From Propionibacteriales bacterium (GTDB lineage Bacteria > Actinomycetota > Actinomycetes > Propionibacteriales > Propionibacteriaceae): DNA of 5,159 nt. Position numbers and translations under genes: made by a program. The stretch spans positions 1 to 5,159 of the forward strand of contig JAKDKP010000225.1 of the NCBI GenBank assembly GCA_030453285.1. The letters run 5' to 3'. The notes below the pieces were generated by a model, which searched no databases, had not been told where the DNA came from, and saw only the letters and a list, made by a program, of their open reading frames with translations. Below, piece after piece: positions 1 through 5,159 of the stretch (positions are counted from its first letter, which is position 1; every line of letters starts with the position of its first letter).

Positions 1-76
1 TTTTTTAATGATACGGAGACAAACGATATCTACACACTGAATATCTTCTGAAGCTGCATATGTGTATAAGATACAG
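1..76 (+). other. Untrimmed Illumina Nextera P5/i5 adapter (assembly artefact)
   Basis: This is synthetic sequence, not genome. Positions 7-35 align without gaps to the 29-nt Illumina P5 oligo (25 of 29 identical). Positions 36-43 (ACTGAATA) differ by one base from Nextera i5 index S506 (ACTGCATA). Positions 44-76 align without gaps to the 33-nt Nextera read-1 adapter (26 of 33). The six T's at 1-6 fit the poly-T linker that precedes P5 on flow-cell oligos. All three parts are in the correct order and spacing, with 58 of 70 bases matching. All 12 mismatches are G/T or A/C exchanges, the pairs confused by four-colour base calling. This fits the low-quality tail of a read running through a short insert, and may explain why trimming missed it. 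Base composition changes abruptly to high G+C soon after 76. The oligo sequences are from memory. Confidence 0.96.
58..76 (+). other. Tn5 mosaic end from library tagmentation
   Basis: These 19 bases match the hyperactive-Tn5 mosaic end (AGATGTGTATAAGAGACAG) at 17 of 19 positions, and both differences are G to T. It is the inner end of the Nextera adapter and marks where tagmentation cut the genomic DNA, so the insert starts at 77. It is not evidence of a resident Tn5 or IS50 element: there is no transposase and the flanking sequence is the rest of the sequencing adapter. Confidence 0.94.
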
Positions 77-82
77 TACTAG

Positions 83-580
83 TACGAACCGACCGGACTT
101 GATCTTGCCCGGTGGGTGGCTGGCGCGACGGCCGCCAGCACCAACGGCCCACCGACGGCGCGCAAGCGGCGTACCGGCCGGGCCCCGATCCAACGATCCA
201 CGTCCGGTGCGCACCCCGACGACCGCGACCCGCAGACCGTCGGCCGGTCCTTGGATCGGCTGATCGGTGAGCGGGGGTGGTCCCGCGACATCAACGTGCA
301 CACGATTCTGGGACGGTGGGGGGTGCTGGTCGGTCCGATGCTGGCGCAGCACACGACACCTGAGGCCTACCGCGACACGGTGATCACCGTTCGCGCAGAC
401 TCCACGGCGTGGGCCACCCAACTGCGACACCTGGCTCCCCGACTGGTGGCCACCCTCAACGATCAACTCGGCGACGGGACCGTCACCAAGATCACCATCC
501 TTGGTCCCGACGGGCCCACCTGGAAACGTGGCCGGTTGTCCGTCCGGGACGGCCGCGGCCCGAGAGACACCTATGGCTGA
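83..580 (+). CDS. DUF721/DciA-like protein, 5'-truncated at contig end
   Basis: Member of the DUF721 (DciA-related) family. DciA proteins take part in loading the replicative helicase DnaB; the actinobacterial proteins are shorter relatives usually encoded between recF and gyrB, so a cytosolic role in replication is inferred from the family. The visible 165 residues show an N-terminal stretch (EPTGLDLAR), a basic low-complexity linker (residues about 25-50), then the conserved domain (about 55-143) with GRWGVLVGP, the signature VRADSTAWATQLRHLAP and LGDGTVTKITILGP, ending in the typical RGPRDTYG tail. Family-like sequence continues upstream of the first GTG at 116, which also lacks a ribosome binding site, so 116 is not the true start. 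The real N-terminus, probably tens of residues at most, was lost at the adapter junction. An in-frame TAG at 80-82 touches the adapter and may be a miscalled GAG. The stop overlaps the next gene by 8 nt. Confidence 0.9.
   Translation, partial: YEPTGLDLARWVAGATAASTNGPPTARKRRTGRAPIQRSTSGAHPDDRDPQTVGRSLDRLIGERGWSRDINVHTILGRWGVLVGPMLAQHTTPEAYRDTVITVRADSTAWATQLRHLAPRLVATLNDQLGDGTVTKITILGPDGPTWKRGRLSVRDGRGPRDTYG
562..566 (+). promoter_or_regulatory. Weak ribosome binding site deciding the 573 start
   Basis: GAGAG lies 6 nt upstream of the ATG at 573. It supports starting the membrane protein at 573 rather than at the in-frame ATG at 501, which lies inside the conserved part of the DUF721 gene. The site is within the last codons of DUF721, as expected for translational coupling. 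Confidence 0.5.
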
Positions 581-2039
581 CCCAACCGGGCGCACCCCAA
601 CCGGTCACATCTCAACCGGGAGCACCCCGGCCGAGCGACTCAACCCACTGCTCGACCTCGCCGCGAGCGTCAGTCACCTGGTGGGTGACACCGTACGGGT
701 CTGGTGGCACCTGGTGCCGAAGCTCACGGCGATCTGGTTGGCGGGCTGGCTGATTTTCCAGGGCTCGATGTGGGCGGCCAACCTGATCCCCCTCAAGCAC
801 GTCTATCTGTCGCTGGCGGTCTTCTCGCTCGGCTTCGTCGGCACCCTCGGCGCCATCGTGTTGATGTTGCGGATGATCGGCGATCAGCTCGGCGTCTGGT
901 CACTGGTACGAGACGACGACATCGATACCTCGATGACCCACATCCTCGCGGTCACCCTGCTGCCCTTCCTGGGCATCTATGCCGCGTTCAACCATGTCAG
1001 CGAACGGGCCAGCCAGATGGCCACCCTGGCCCTCGTCCAGTCCGGCATCGTCGCCGACGAAACGATCGTCAGCGCACTCAATCCGCTGCAGTCACCGCAG
1101 CGAACCCTGTTCGTGGTGGGACTGATCGTCGGCGCGTACGTCGTACGGCGCGCTCTCGACCTGCTGCACGAAAGGACGCAGTGGCGAGTCCTGGGCATCG
1201 CCGCGACGTTTATCGAGGCGTACTTCCTGGTCGTCCTCATCCTGTCGGGGCAGCGGCTGTTGGACACCGGATGGGCGTGGCTGCAGGATCGACGGTTCCT
1301 GCAATGGTTCGACCAGATCGGATCCGCGCTCGGGGGATTCTTCTCGCTGTTCAACATCCACTGGCCGGCGGTGGTGGCCTGGTGTGGACGGTTCCTCGCC
1401 GACATCGCGTGGCCGACGTTCTGGAACGCGTTGGCCGAACCGATCACGTGGCTGGCGGTGGCCGCGTTGGTGTACGGATCCAAGGTCCTTTCGGTGGCCG
1501 ACCTGTGGCGCCGTGGCCGACCGTTGGCCGTCCAGGTGCCCGTGCCGACCCGGCTGCGTCGGCTGCAGACCTTGCGTCGCGATCGAGCCGGATCATCGCG
1601 CCGGAGACGGCTGTGGTTGGAGTTCCAGGAGATCTTCCTCAGTGACATCGACGACAAGTACATCCCGACCCTGCAGTCGCTACGGCTGGTGCTGCGCGCG
1701 GGGGCCACGTTCCTGGGGGCGTACGTGTTGGTCTACACCGCATTCCGGGTGGTCTCGCTGTTGGTGAAATCGGCGGTGTACAAGCTGCTCGGCGGCCACG
1801 ACCTGTCCTTCTGGTTGCCGCTGGAACCGATCCTGCTGCTGGGGGAGGAGATCATTGCCGAGCCGTTGCGGATCTGCCTGCTGGCGGTCGCCTTCCACCG
1901 TGCCCTGCTGCTCTTCCAGCATCGGGCGGTCGGATCGGACCACGTCGATCCCGACGATTCCCTGTTTGGCGATGCGTCCGGGGATGCCGAAGACGACGCG
2001 GTACCGGCCCCGCGGCGTGCCAGAGAGGTGACCTCGTGA
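573..2039 (+). CDS. Multi-pass integral membrane protein of unknown function
   Basis: I do not recognise a characterised family. The 488-residue protein has a soluble Pro/Thr/Gly-rich N-terminus (1-20) and strongly hydrophobic segments near 51-73, 78-100, 122-141, 179-194, 206-226, 252-275, 285-303, 375-397 and 416-441, so roughly 7-9 membrane passes. A long, very basic loop lies at 313-348 (RRGRP, then RRDRAGSSRRRR), likely cytoplasmic by the positive-inside rule. The C-terminal tail (455-476) is acidic and probably disordered. No transporter, ATPase, protease or glycosyltransferase motif is evident. The ATG overlaps the DUF721 stop (ATGGCTGA), and the stop overlaps the next start by 4 nt, so the three genes are probably co-transcribed and translationally coupled. 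An in-frame start at 501 would add 24 residues but is unlikely. The coding call is firm; the function is unknown. Confidence 0.88.
   Translation: MADPTGRTPTGHISTGSTPAERLNPLLDLAASVSHLVGDTVRVWWHLVPKLTAIWLAGWLIFQGSMWAANLIPLKHVYLSLAVFSLGFVGTLGAIVLMLRMIGDQLGVWSLVRDDDIDTSMTHILAVTLLPFLGIYAAFNHVSERASQMATLALVQSGIVADETIVSALNPLQSPQRTLFVVGLIVGAYVVRRALDLLHERTQWRVLGIAATFIEAYFLVVLILSGQRLLDTGWAWLQDRRFLQWFDQIGSALGGFFSLFNIHWPAVVAWCGRFLADIAWPTFWNALAEPITWLAVAALVYGSKVLSVADLWRRGRPLAVQVPVPTRLRRLQTLRRDRAGSSRRRRLWLEFQEIFLSDIDDKYIPTLQSLRLVLRAGATFLGAYVLVYTAFRVVSLLVKSAVYKLLGGHDLSFWLPLEPILLLGEEIIAEPLRICLLAVAFHRALLLFQHRAVGSDHVDPDDSLFGDASGDAEDDAVPAPRRAREVTS
583..627 (+). repeat. Three tandem 15-bp units encoding a five-residue repeat
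   Basis: CAACCGG recurs at 583, 598 and 613, exactly 15 bp apart, with partly conserved bases between (GCACCCC follows the first and third copies closely). In frame it encodes PTGRT-PTGHI-STGST at the N-terminus of the membrane protein. The period is a multiple of three, so loss or gain of a unit would keep the frame. It is probably a flexible cytoplasmic leader. Confidence 0.6.
2022..2031 (+). promoter_or_regulatory. Strong ribosome binding site for the 2036 GTG start
   Basis: AGAGAGGTGA sits inside the last codons of the multi-pass membrane protein, with its GAGG core 7 nt before the GTG. Together with the GTGA overlap of start and stop, it fixes the start of the 184-aa protein and indicates coupled translation. 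Confidence 0.7.
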
Positions 2040-2590
2040 GTCGTCGACTGATCAGTGTCCTGTTGGCTGTGGCGTGCGTGATCCTCAGCGGGGTGGTCCT
2101 CCGGATGGCCGAGGACAACCCGTGGCAGGAGTACGACTACGTCGACGTCCCCACTGGCGAATGGGTGTCGATCGACCGCGGTATATCGATGCGGGTCACC
2201 AATCTCACCCTTGGCCGGGACATGACCAAACGCGGTGAGGTGATCGGTGTCAGTGCCGGCCGGTTCGTCCTGGTCGAGGGGGAGATTCGGGCCACCAAGG
2301 ACCGGGCCAGTGGATTCAAGTTCGAGCTGCAGTCCGGCGAACGGAGCTATCGCAGCATCGACGAGAACGGGATGATCACCCCGGTCGGACAGATCACGAC
2401 CTACGCCGCGGTGTTCGAACTGCCCCAGGATGCATTCAATGACCTCACCGTGGTGATGGAGGACGTGGAGATCATCAACGGCTATACGCGCCGGCTCCGC
2501 CACGCCCCGAAGATCTCGGACCAGGACGTCGAGAGCAGCCGGCTGCAGAAGGTCGAGCTGCCCTCCTCCGAGGCGCGGGTGATCAACTGA
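2036..2590 (+). CDS. Membrane-anchored exported protein, DUF4352-like beta domain
   Basis: The 184-residue protein starts with MSRR and a hydrophobic stretch (about 5-22) that fits a signal anchor or uncleaved signal peptide. Cys14 is not in a convincing lipobox (AVAC followed by more hydrophobic residues), so a lipoprotein is unlikely. Residues about 42-145 alternate in beta-strand style: GISMRVTNLTLG, then GRFVLVEGEIRATKD, FKFELQSGERSYRS and ITTYAAVFELPQDAFNDLTVVM. This order (a strand ending in a protein-like 'vN/L' turn, a modified-residue 'F.L..G..Y' strand, then 'v.FelP') resembles the immunoglobulin-like DUF4352/telokin-like domains of actinobacterial surface proteins, by eye only. The domain would lie outside the membrane. 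Coupling to the preceding multi-pass protein suggests the two form a complex, an inference. Its stop overlaps the converging transporter gene. Confidence 0.85.
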   Translation: MSRRLISVLLAVACVILSGVVLRMAEDNPWQEYDYVDVPTGEWVSIDRGISMRVTNLTLGRDMTKRGEVIGVSAGRFVLVEGEIRATKDRASGFKFELQSGERSYRSIDENGMITPVGQITTYAAVFELPQDAFNDLTVVMEDVEIINGYTRRLRHAPKISDQDVESSRLQKVELPSSEARVIN

Positions 2591-3779
2591 CGCCTCGCGT
2601 CGGCAGGGGAGGCTCAGCAGGCCGTCGTACGGGACGTCGGGTCAGCAGCAGGCAGAGCAGGCAGAAGGCCACGCTGACCAGACCCCACAGGAGAAATGCG
2701 GTGGTGTTGCCGCTCGACTCGCCGACCAGCACGATGGTCGGTCGGAGGGCCACCATTGCCAGCCCGTTGGCGGCCGAGGCGAGCGAGAGCACGCTGGCCC
2801 GCCATTGGGGGCCGACGGCTTCCACCAGCCAGATGTCGGTGAGCGTCTTGCCCATTCCGAAGGCCGCAGTGCCGAGCGGGAGCACTGCGAGCACGGTGAG
2901 CCAGGACAGGCGCAGCGGTGCCGTCACGGTGACCAACAGGAAGCTCAGCGCCATCAGGCCCACTGAGGCGGCGATCCACCGGCTCCGATGACGAAGGGTG
3001 ATGTGGCTGGCGAACCAGCCCCCCAGAGCGACGGCAACCGCAATCATCGCGTAACCGATGCCGATCTCGAACGCACTGAGACCCAACTCCAACCCGAGTG
3101 GTTGGAACAGGATCCGGATGGAAATGCCGGCGGTGAGCACGATCGCGCCCAGGGCGATGCCGGTCCGTACGGCCGGGAGGCGAACAGCGGACCGCAGTGA
3201 CACCGACGCGACGGTGGCGGTGGTCAGCTTCGGGCGAGGGATGGCCGGGACGGTGAACGCGACGAGCAGGGCGATCAGGCCCAGCCCGGAGGTGACCAGG
3301 TACGGCAGCGGTGCCCACACCTCCAACAGGTAGCCGGCGCTGAGCAGCGAGACCACTCCGGCCAGGCCACCGGCGAGCCGGGTCCGGCCCAGATAGCGCA
3401 TCGGCGACAGGCATGAGGGCCGAGCCTCGGCGAGCTCCCAGGCATAGGTGGTGTCGAGTCCGGACGCGAGCGCCCACAGCAGCCCCCCCAGCGCCCAGAC
3501 GGCGGCCATCAGCCAGACGGTGTCGACCAGACCGATGCCGGCGAAGACCACCGTGGTCAGCCCGCAGGTGATCAGCAGGGCGGGCTTTCGACCGATCCGG
3601 TCCACCAATCGCCCCATCGGAACCTCGGCGAGCACCACCACGGCATTGAAGATGGCATCGACCAGGGCGGCCTGGAGCGGCGTGTATCCCTGGCCGAGCA
3701 GGAAGATCATCCAGGTGGGGAACCAGAACTGGACGTCCAGGAGTACCCGGACACTGAGCAGCCGAGTGAGGGGACCCAT
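2583..3779 (-). CDS. Major facilitator superfamily (MFS) transporter
   Basis: Inner-membrane secondary transporter of 398 residues, the usual MFS length, with hydrophobicity consistent with about 12 membrane segments. MFS motif A is clear between segments 2 and 3 at residues 56-66 (GRLVDRIGRKP). It is followed in the next helices by GLLWALASGLDTTYAWELAE (99-118), resembling a pattern seen in drug-efflux-like MFS proteins where a small-residue helix runs into an acidic DT/DE..E stretch. A central cytoplasmic loop lies near 180-203 and the C-terminal tail is basic and proline-rich (381-398). Substrate and direction cannot be inferred. The ATG follows the upstream gene's stop by 22 nt, with a modest GAGG about 10 nt before it, so it is probably the distal gene of that operon. 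No frameshift or missing segment is seen. Its stop overlaps the converging gene by 8 nt. Confidence 0.92.
   Translation of the reverse strand: MGPLTRLLSVRVLLDVQFWFPTWMIFLLGQGYTPLQAALVDAIFNAVVVLAEVPMGRLVDRIGRKPALLITCGLTTVVFAGIGLVDTVWLMAAVWALGGLLWALASGLDTTYAWELAEARPSCLSPMRYLGRTRLAGGLAGVVSLLSAGYLLEVWAPLPYLVTSGLGLIALLVAFTVPAIPRPKLTTATVASVSLRSAVRLPAVRTGIALGAIVLTAGISIRILFQPLGLELGLSAFEIGIGYAMIAVAVALGGWFASHITLRHRSRWIAASVGLMALSFLLVTVTAPLRLSWLTVLAVLPLGTAAFGMGKTLTDIWLVEAVGPQWRASVLSLASAANGLAMVALRPTIVLVGESSGNTTAFLLWGLVSVAFCLLCLLLTRRPVRRPAEPPLPTRGVS
2587..2603. terminator. Possible small hairpin at the convergent gene junction
   Basis: GACGC-CTC-GCGTC forms a perfect 5-bp stem with a 3-nt loop, extendable by a T-G wobble and a C-G pair. 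It begins in the stop region of the plus-strand operon and lies within the last codons of the minus-strand transporter gene. No T-tract follows on either strand, so a classical intrinsic terminator is not supported. It is the only candidate at a junction with no intergenic space, and could arise by chance in G+C-rich coding DNA. Confidence 0.22.
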
Positions 3780-3801
3780 CAGGGGATTGCCTCGGGCAGC
3801 A

Positions 3802-5121
3802 TCACGAGACGCTCTGTCGGCGCTTCCAGATGAACACCGCCACCAGGACGGTGGAGAGCAACAGACTGATGATCAGGATCGCATCCATCGACTGGGAGGA
3901 CAGCCACGAGGTGATGGTGCCGTTCCCCAGGTCGAACACTGACTGGGACGGATCTCCCCCCGCGTCGCGGCCGAACTGCACCAGGGCGATCGCCGTGGCG
4001 AGCACCGACGTGACGCCGATACTCATCAAGATGATGTCGGTGAACATGGCCGACCGGGCCGCCCGGTCCTCGGCGAGCGAGCCGAGCCGCTCCTTGCAGA
4101 TCTCCACCTTTTCCCGTACGGGATCCTCCAGCAGTTCGGTGTATTCCCAAATGCCCAGGAATCGCTGCATCTCCTCGTGTGTGCGGCGGCTCACGTGTTG
4201 GCGGACATCGGCCCGCAACATCAGCAGTTCCTGCGCCTGGATCATCGCCTTGCGGAGCTCGAGGCGAAGGTCTCGTACGGACAGGTCCTTGCGGTCGGCC
4301 ATGGTCCAGGCCAGGATCTCGCGCAGGCTGTCGTCCACCCAGTGCAGAGCCGACCAGAAGAACTGGGCTTTTCGCAGAGCCCGCCAACTGAGCTCCACCG
4401 GCTCCGGCTGATCCGGGCGATGGACATGGTTCATCCACTGCGCGACCAGGGGAACGTCTCCGACGATGAGGTCCTCGACGACGACCGTGTGGTGGGCGTC
4501 GATCCCCGACACCCAGGCTCGGGCAAAGTCGGCGCCGGTCTCGTCCAAGGGGTCGAAGGCGAGTGAACGGGTGACCCACAGCGGCTCACCCACCCCCAGC
4601 TGCTCGAGATCGACCAGCTTCCCGGCGTCGTCGGTACGCGACACTTCCTCGGCCAGGAGGGAGTTGACTCGCTCGGCGCAACTCCGCGAAAGTTCACGTC
4701 CAGCGCGCTGCACCGCCCCCTCCCAGTGGTTGGCGTCACCGAGCACGGCGGCCTCTGTGCCGGCTGCGGTACGGAGGCGACCCTCCACCAACAGCACCCC
4801 GTGATCGTGCAGGCGCCAGGAGAGTTCGGTCACCACCAGACCCTCGAGCACGCGTGTGCCGTCGACCTCTTCGGTCGCGATGATCACCTCCAGCGGGCGA
4901 GGGAGGGTGTCGGCGGCGGCCTTCGACCATCCCAGCCGGGTATCGGTGGGCAGGACCGTCCTGGGCAGCTCCCACTGGGTGCCGTCAGCCTGTCGGCTGC
5001 GCTGCATCTGCCGGGACATGCTGATCCAGAAGTCCCGGTATGCCACGGGTTCTCGTTCCATCACACCGGGCACGGAGGAAAAGCCGACGCGGATCGGGGC
5101 CATCCACCGGAACTCATGCAT
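3802..5121 (-). CDS. Two-TM membrane protein with large cytosolic N-domain (CorA-like topology)
   Basis: I do not recognise a named family for this 439-residue protein. Residues 1-240 look soluble and mixed alpha/beta, rich in Trp and acidic residues (for example PLEVIIATEEVDGTRVLEGLV... at 76 onward). Residues about 245-358 are predicted by eye as long charged helices, possibly coiled coil (RDLRLELRKAMIQAQELL and VREKVEICKERLGSLAEDRA). Two hydrophobic segments follow: about 359-383 and 412-432, separated by a roughly 28-residue polar loop, and a short basic tail (KRRQSVS). This layout resembles CorA-type channels, but no GMN motif precedes the loop, so Mg2+ transport is not supported. The start is backed by GGAG 7 nt upstream and an 8-nt overlap with the preceding gene. 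It precedes an MFS transporter, so the two may be co-expressed. An alternative start at Met7 is possible but has weaker context. Confidence 0.85.
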   Translation of the reverse strand: MHEFRWMAPIRVGFSSVPGVMEREPVAYRDFWISMSRQMQRSRQADGTQWELPRTVLPTDTRLGWSKAAADTLPRPLEVIIATEEVDGTRVLEGLVVTELSWRLHDHGVLLVEGRLRTAAGTEAAVLGDANHWEGAVQRAGRELSRSCAERVNSLLAEEVSRTDDAGKLVDLEQLGVGEPLWVTRSLAFDPLDETGADFARAWVSGIDAHHTVVVEDLIVGDVPLVAQWMNHVHRPDQPEPVELSWRALRKAQFFWSALHWVDDSLREILAWTMADRKDLSVRDLRLELRKAMIQAQELLMLRADVRQHVSRRTHEEMQRFLGIWEYTELLEDPVREKVEICKERLGSLAEDRAARSAMFTDIILMSIGVTSVLATAIALVQFGRDAGGDPSQSVFDLGNGTITSWLSSQSMDAILIISLLLSTVLVAVFIWKRRQSVS

Positions 5122-5159
5122 TGGTGATCTCCAGATCGTCCAGTCGGGCTGCGAGCATG
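5114..5159 (-). CDS. C-terminal end of an unidentified upstream gene (partial)
   Basis: The minus-strand frame is open from the window edge and reads MLAARLDDLEITNA then TGA at 5116-5114. Its stop overlaps the start of the 439-aa protein as ATGCATGA, a common coupled arrangement in compact actinobacterial operons. Only 14 full codons are visible, so no product can be named. The Met is probably internal. That this is a real gene end rests mainly on the overlap geometry and on the lack of any other source for an upstream leader. Confidence 0.45.
   Translation of the reverse strand, partial: MLAARLDDLEITNA
5129..5132 (-). promoter_or_regulatory. Ribosome binding site for the 5121 start
   Basis: On the minus strand GGAG lies 7 nt before the ATG at 5121-5119. 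It supports that start over the in-frame Met7 codon and lies within the last codons of the upstream gene, fitting translational coupling. Confidence 0.6.

Noticed and set aside
58..76. Tn5/IS50-type transposon end suggesting a mobile element
   Set aside because: It is flanked by P5, an i5 index and the Nextera adapter, with no transposase nearby; it comes from library preparation.
118..139. Inverted repeat GCTGGCG / CGCCAGC with a 7-nt loop
   Set aside because: Short stems like this are common in G+C-rich coding DNA, and this one lies within the DUF721 frame without other regulatory context.
501..572. Upstream ATG start extending the membrane protein by 24 residues
   Set aside because: It would lie deep in the conserved DUF721 coding region; the ATG at 573 has an appropriately spaced GAGAG and a typical stop/start overlap.
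5..595. 196-aa minus-strand reading frame
   Set aside because: It runs antisense through the DUF721 gene into the adapter, with low-complexity composition and no recognisable domain.
704..1645. 313-aa plus-strand reading frame inside the membrane protein gene
   Set aside because: An Arg/Gly/Pro-rich out-of-frame shadow typical of high-GC DNA; the overlapping frame has clear membrane-segment periodicity and coupled junctions.
977..1708. 243-aa minus-strand reading frame
   Set aside because: Antisense shadow with Arg/Ser-rich composition and no domain, opposite the well-supported membrane protein.
1733..2503. 256-aa minus-strand reading frame
   Set aside because: It crosses the coupled junction of two well-supported plus-strand genes and shows no motif.
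2614..3477. 287-aa minus-strand frame overlapping the MFS gene
   Set aside because: Out-of-frame, Arg/His/Pro-rich shadow; the MFS frame has motif A and twelve-segment hydrophobicity.
3780..3801. Possible terminator or promoter in the 22-nt gap before the MFS gene
   Set aside because: Only a 4-bp stem (TGCC-CGA-GGCA) and no T-tract or -10/-35 elements; the gap is better read as an intra-operon spacer.
3779..4579. 266-aa minus-strand frame overlapping the two-TM protein
   Set aside because: Arg/Gly/Pro-rich shadow; the competing frame has a ribosome binding site, coupled start and clear membrane segments.

Overview
The window looks like the left end of a draft-assembly contig from a high-GC actinobacterium. 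The first 76 bases are not genomic. They match an untrimmed Illumina Nextera P5/i5/Tn5 mosaic-end adapter, preceded by six T's that fit the flow-cell linker. Genomic sequence begins at about 77. The strong G+C bias, GTG starts, tight overlaps and an actinobacterial-type DUF721/DciA-like protein support Actinomycetota. Propionibacteriales is a guess from general appearance, not demonstrated.

The left half (83-2590) is a plus-strand operon of three overlapping genes. First is a 5'-truncated DUF721/DciA-like gene, then a 488-aa multi-pass membrane protein of unknown function starting inside its last codons (8-nt overlap), then a 184-aa membrane-anchored exported beta-domain protein (4-nt overlap). 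In most actinobacteria the DUF721 gene sits between recF and gyrB near the origin. Here gyrB does not follow it, and an uncharacterised membrane pair takes that place.

The right half (2583-5159) is a minus-strand operon. In its own direction it reads: the last codons of an unidentified upstream gene, a 439-aa protein with a large cytosolic part, a long helical region and two C-terminal membrane segments (CorA-like topology without a visible GMN motif), and a 398-aa major facilitator superfamily transporter. The first junction is an 8-nt overlap and the second a 22-nt gap.

The two operons converge and their last genes overlap tail to tail by 8 nt, leaving no intergenic terminator; only a small hairpin sits at the junction. 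Both operon promoters lie outside the window. No tRNA, rRNA, CRISPR array, genuine mobile element or gene-free stretch over 300 bases is visible. The clearest unusual signal is the adapter. The most plausible new biology is the membrane pair behind DUF721 and the two-TM protein beside the transporter, neither of which can be assigned a function from sequence alone.
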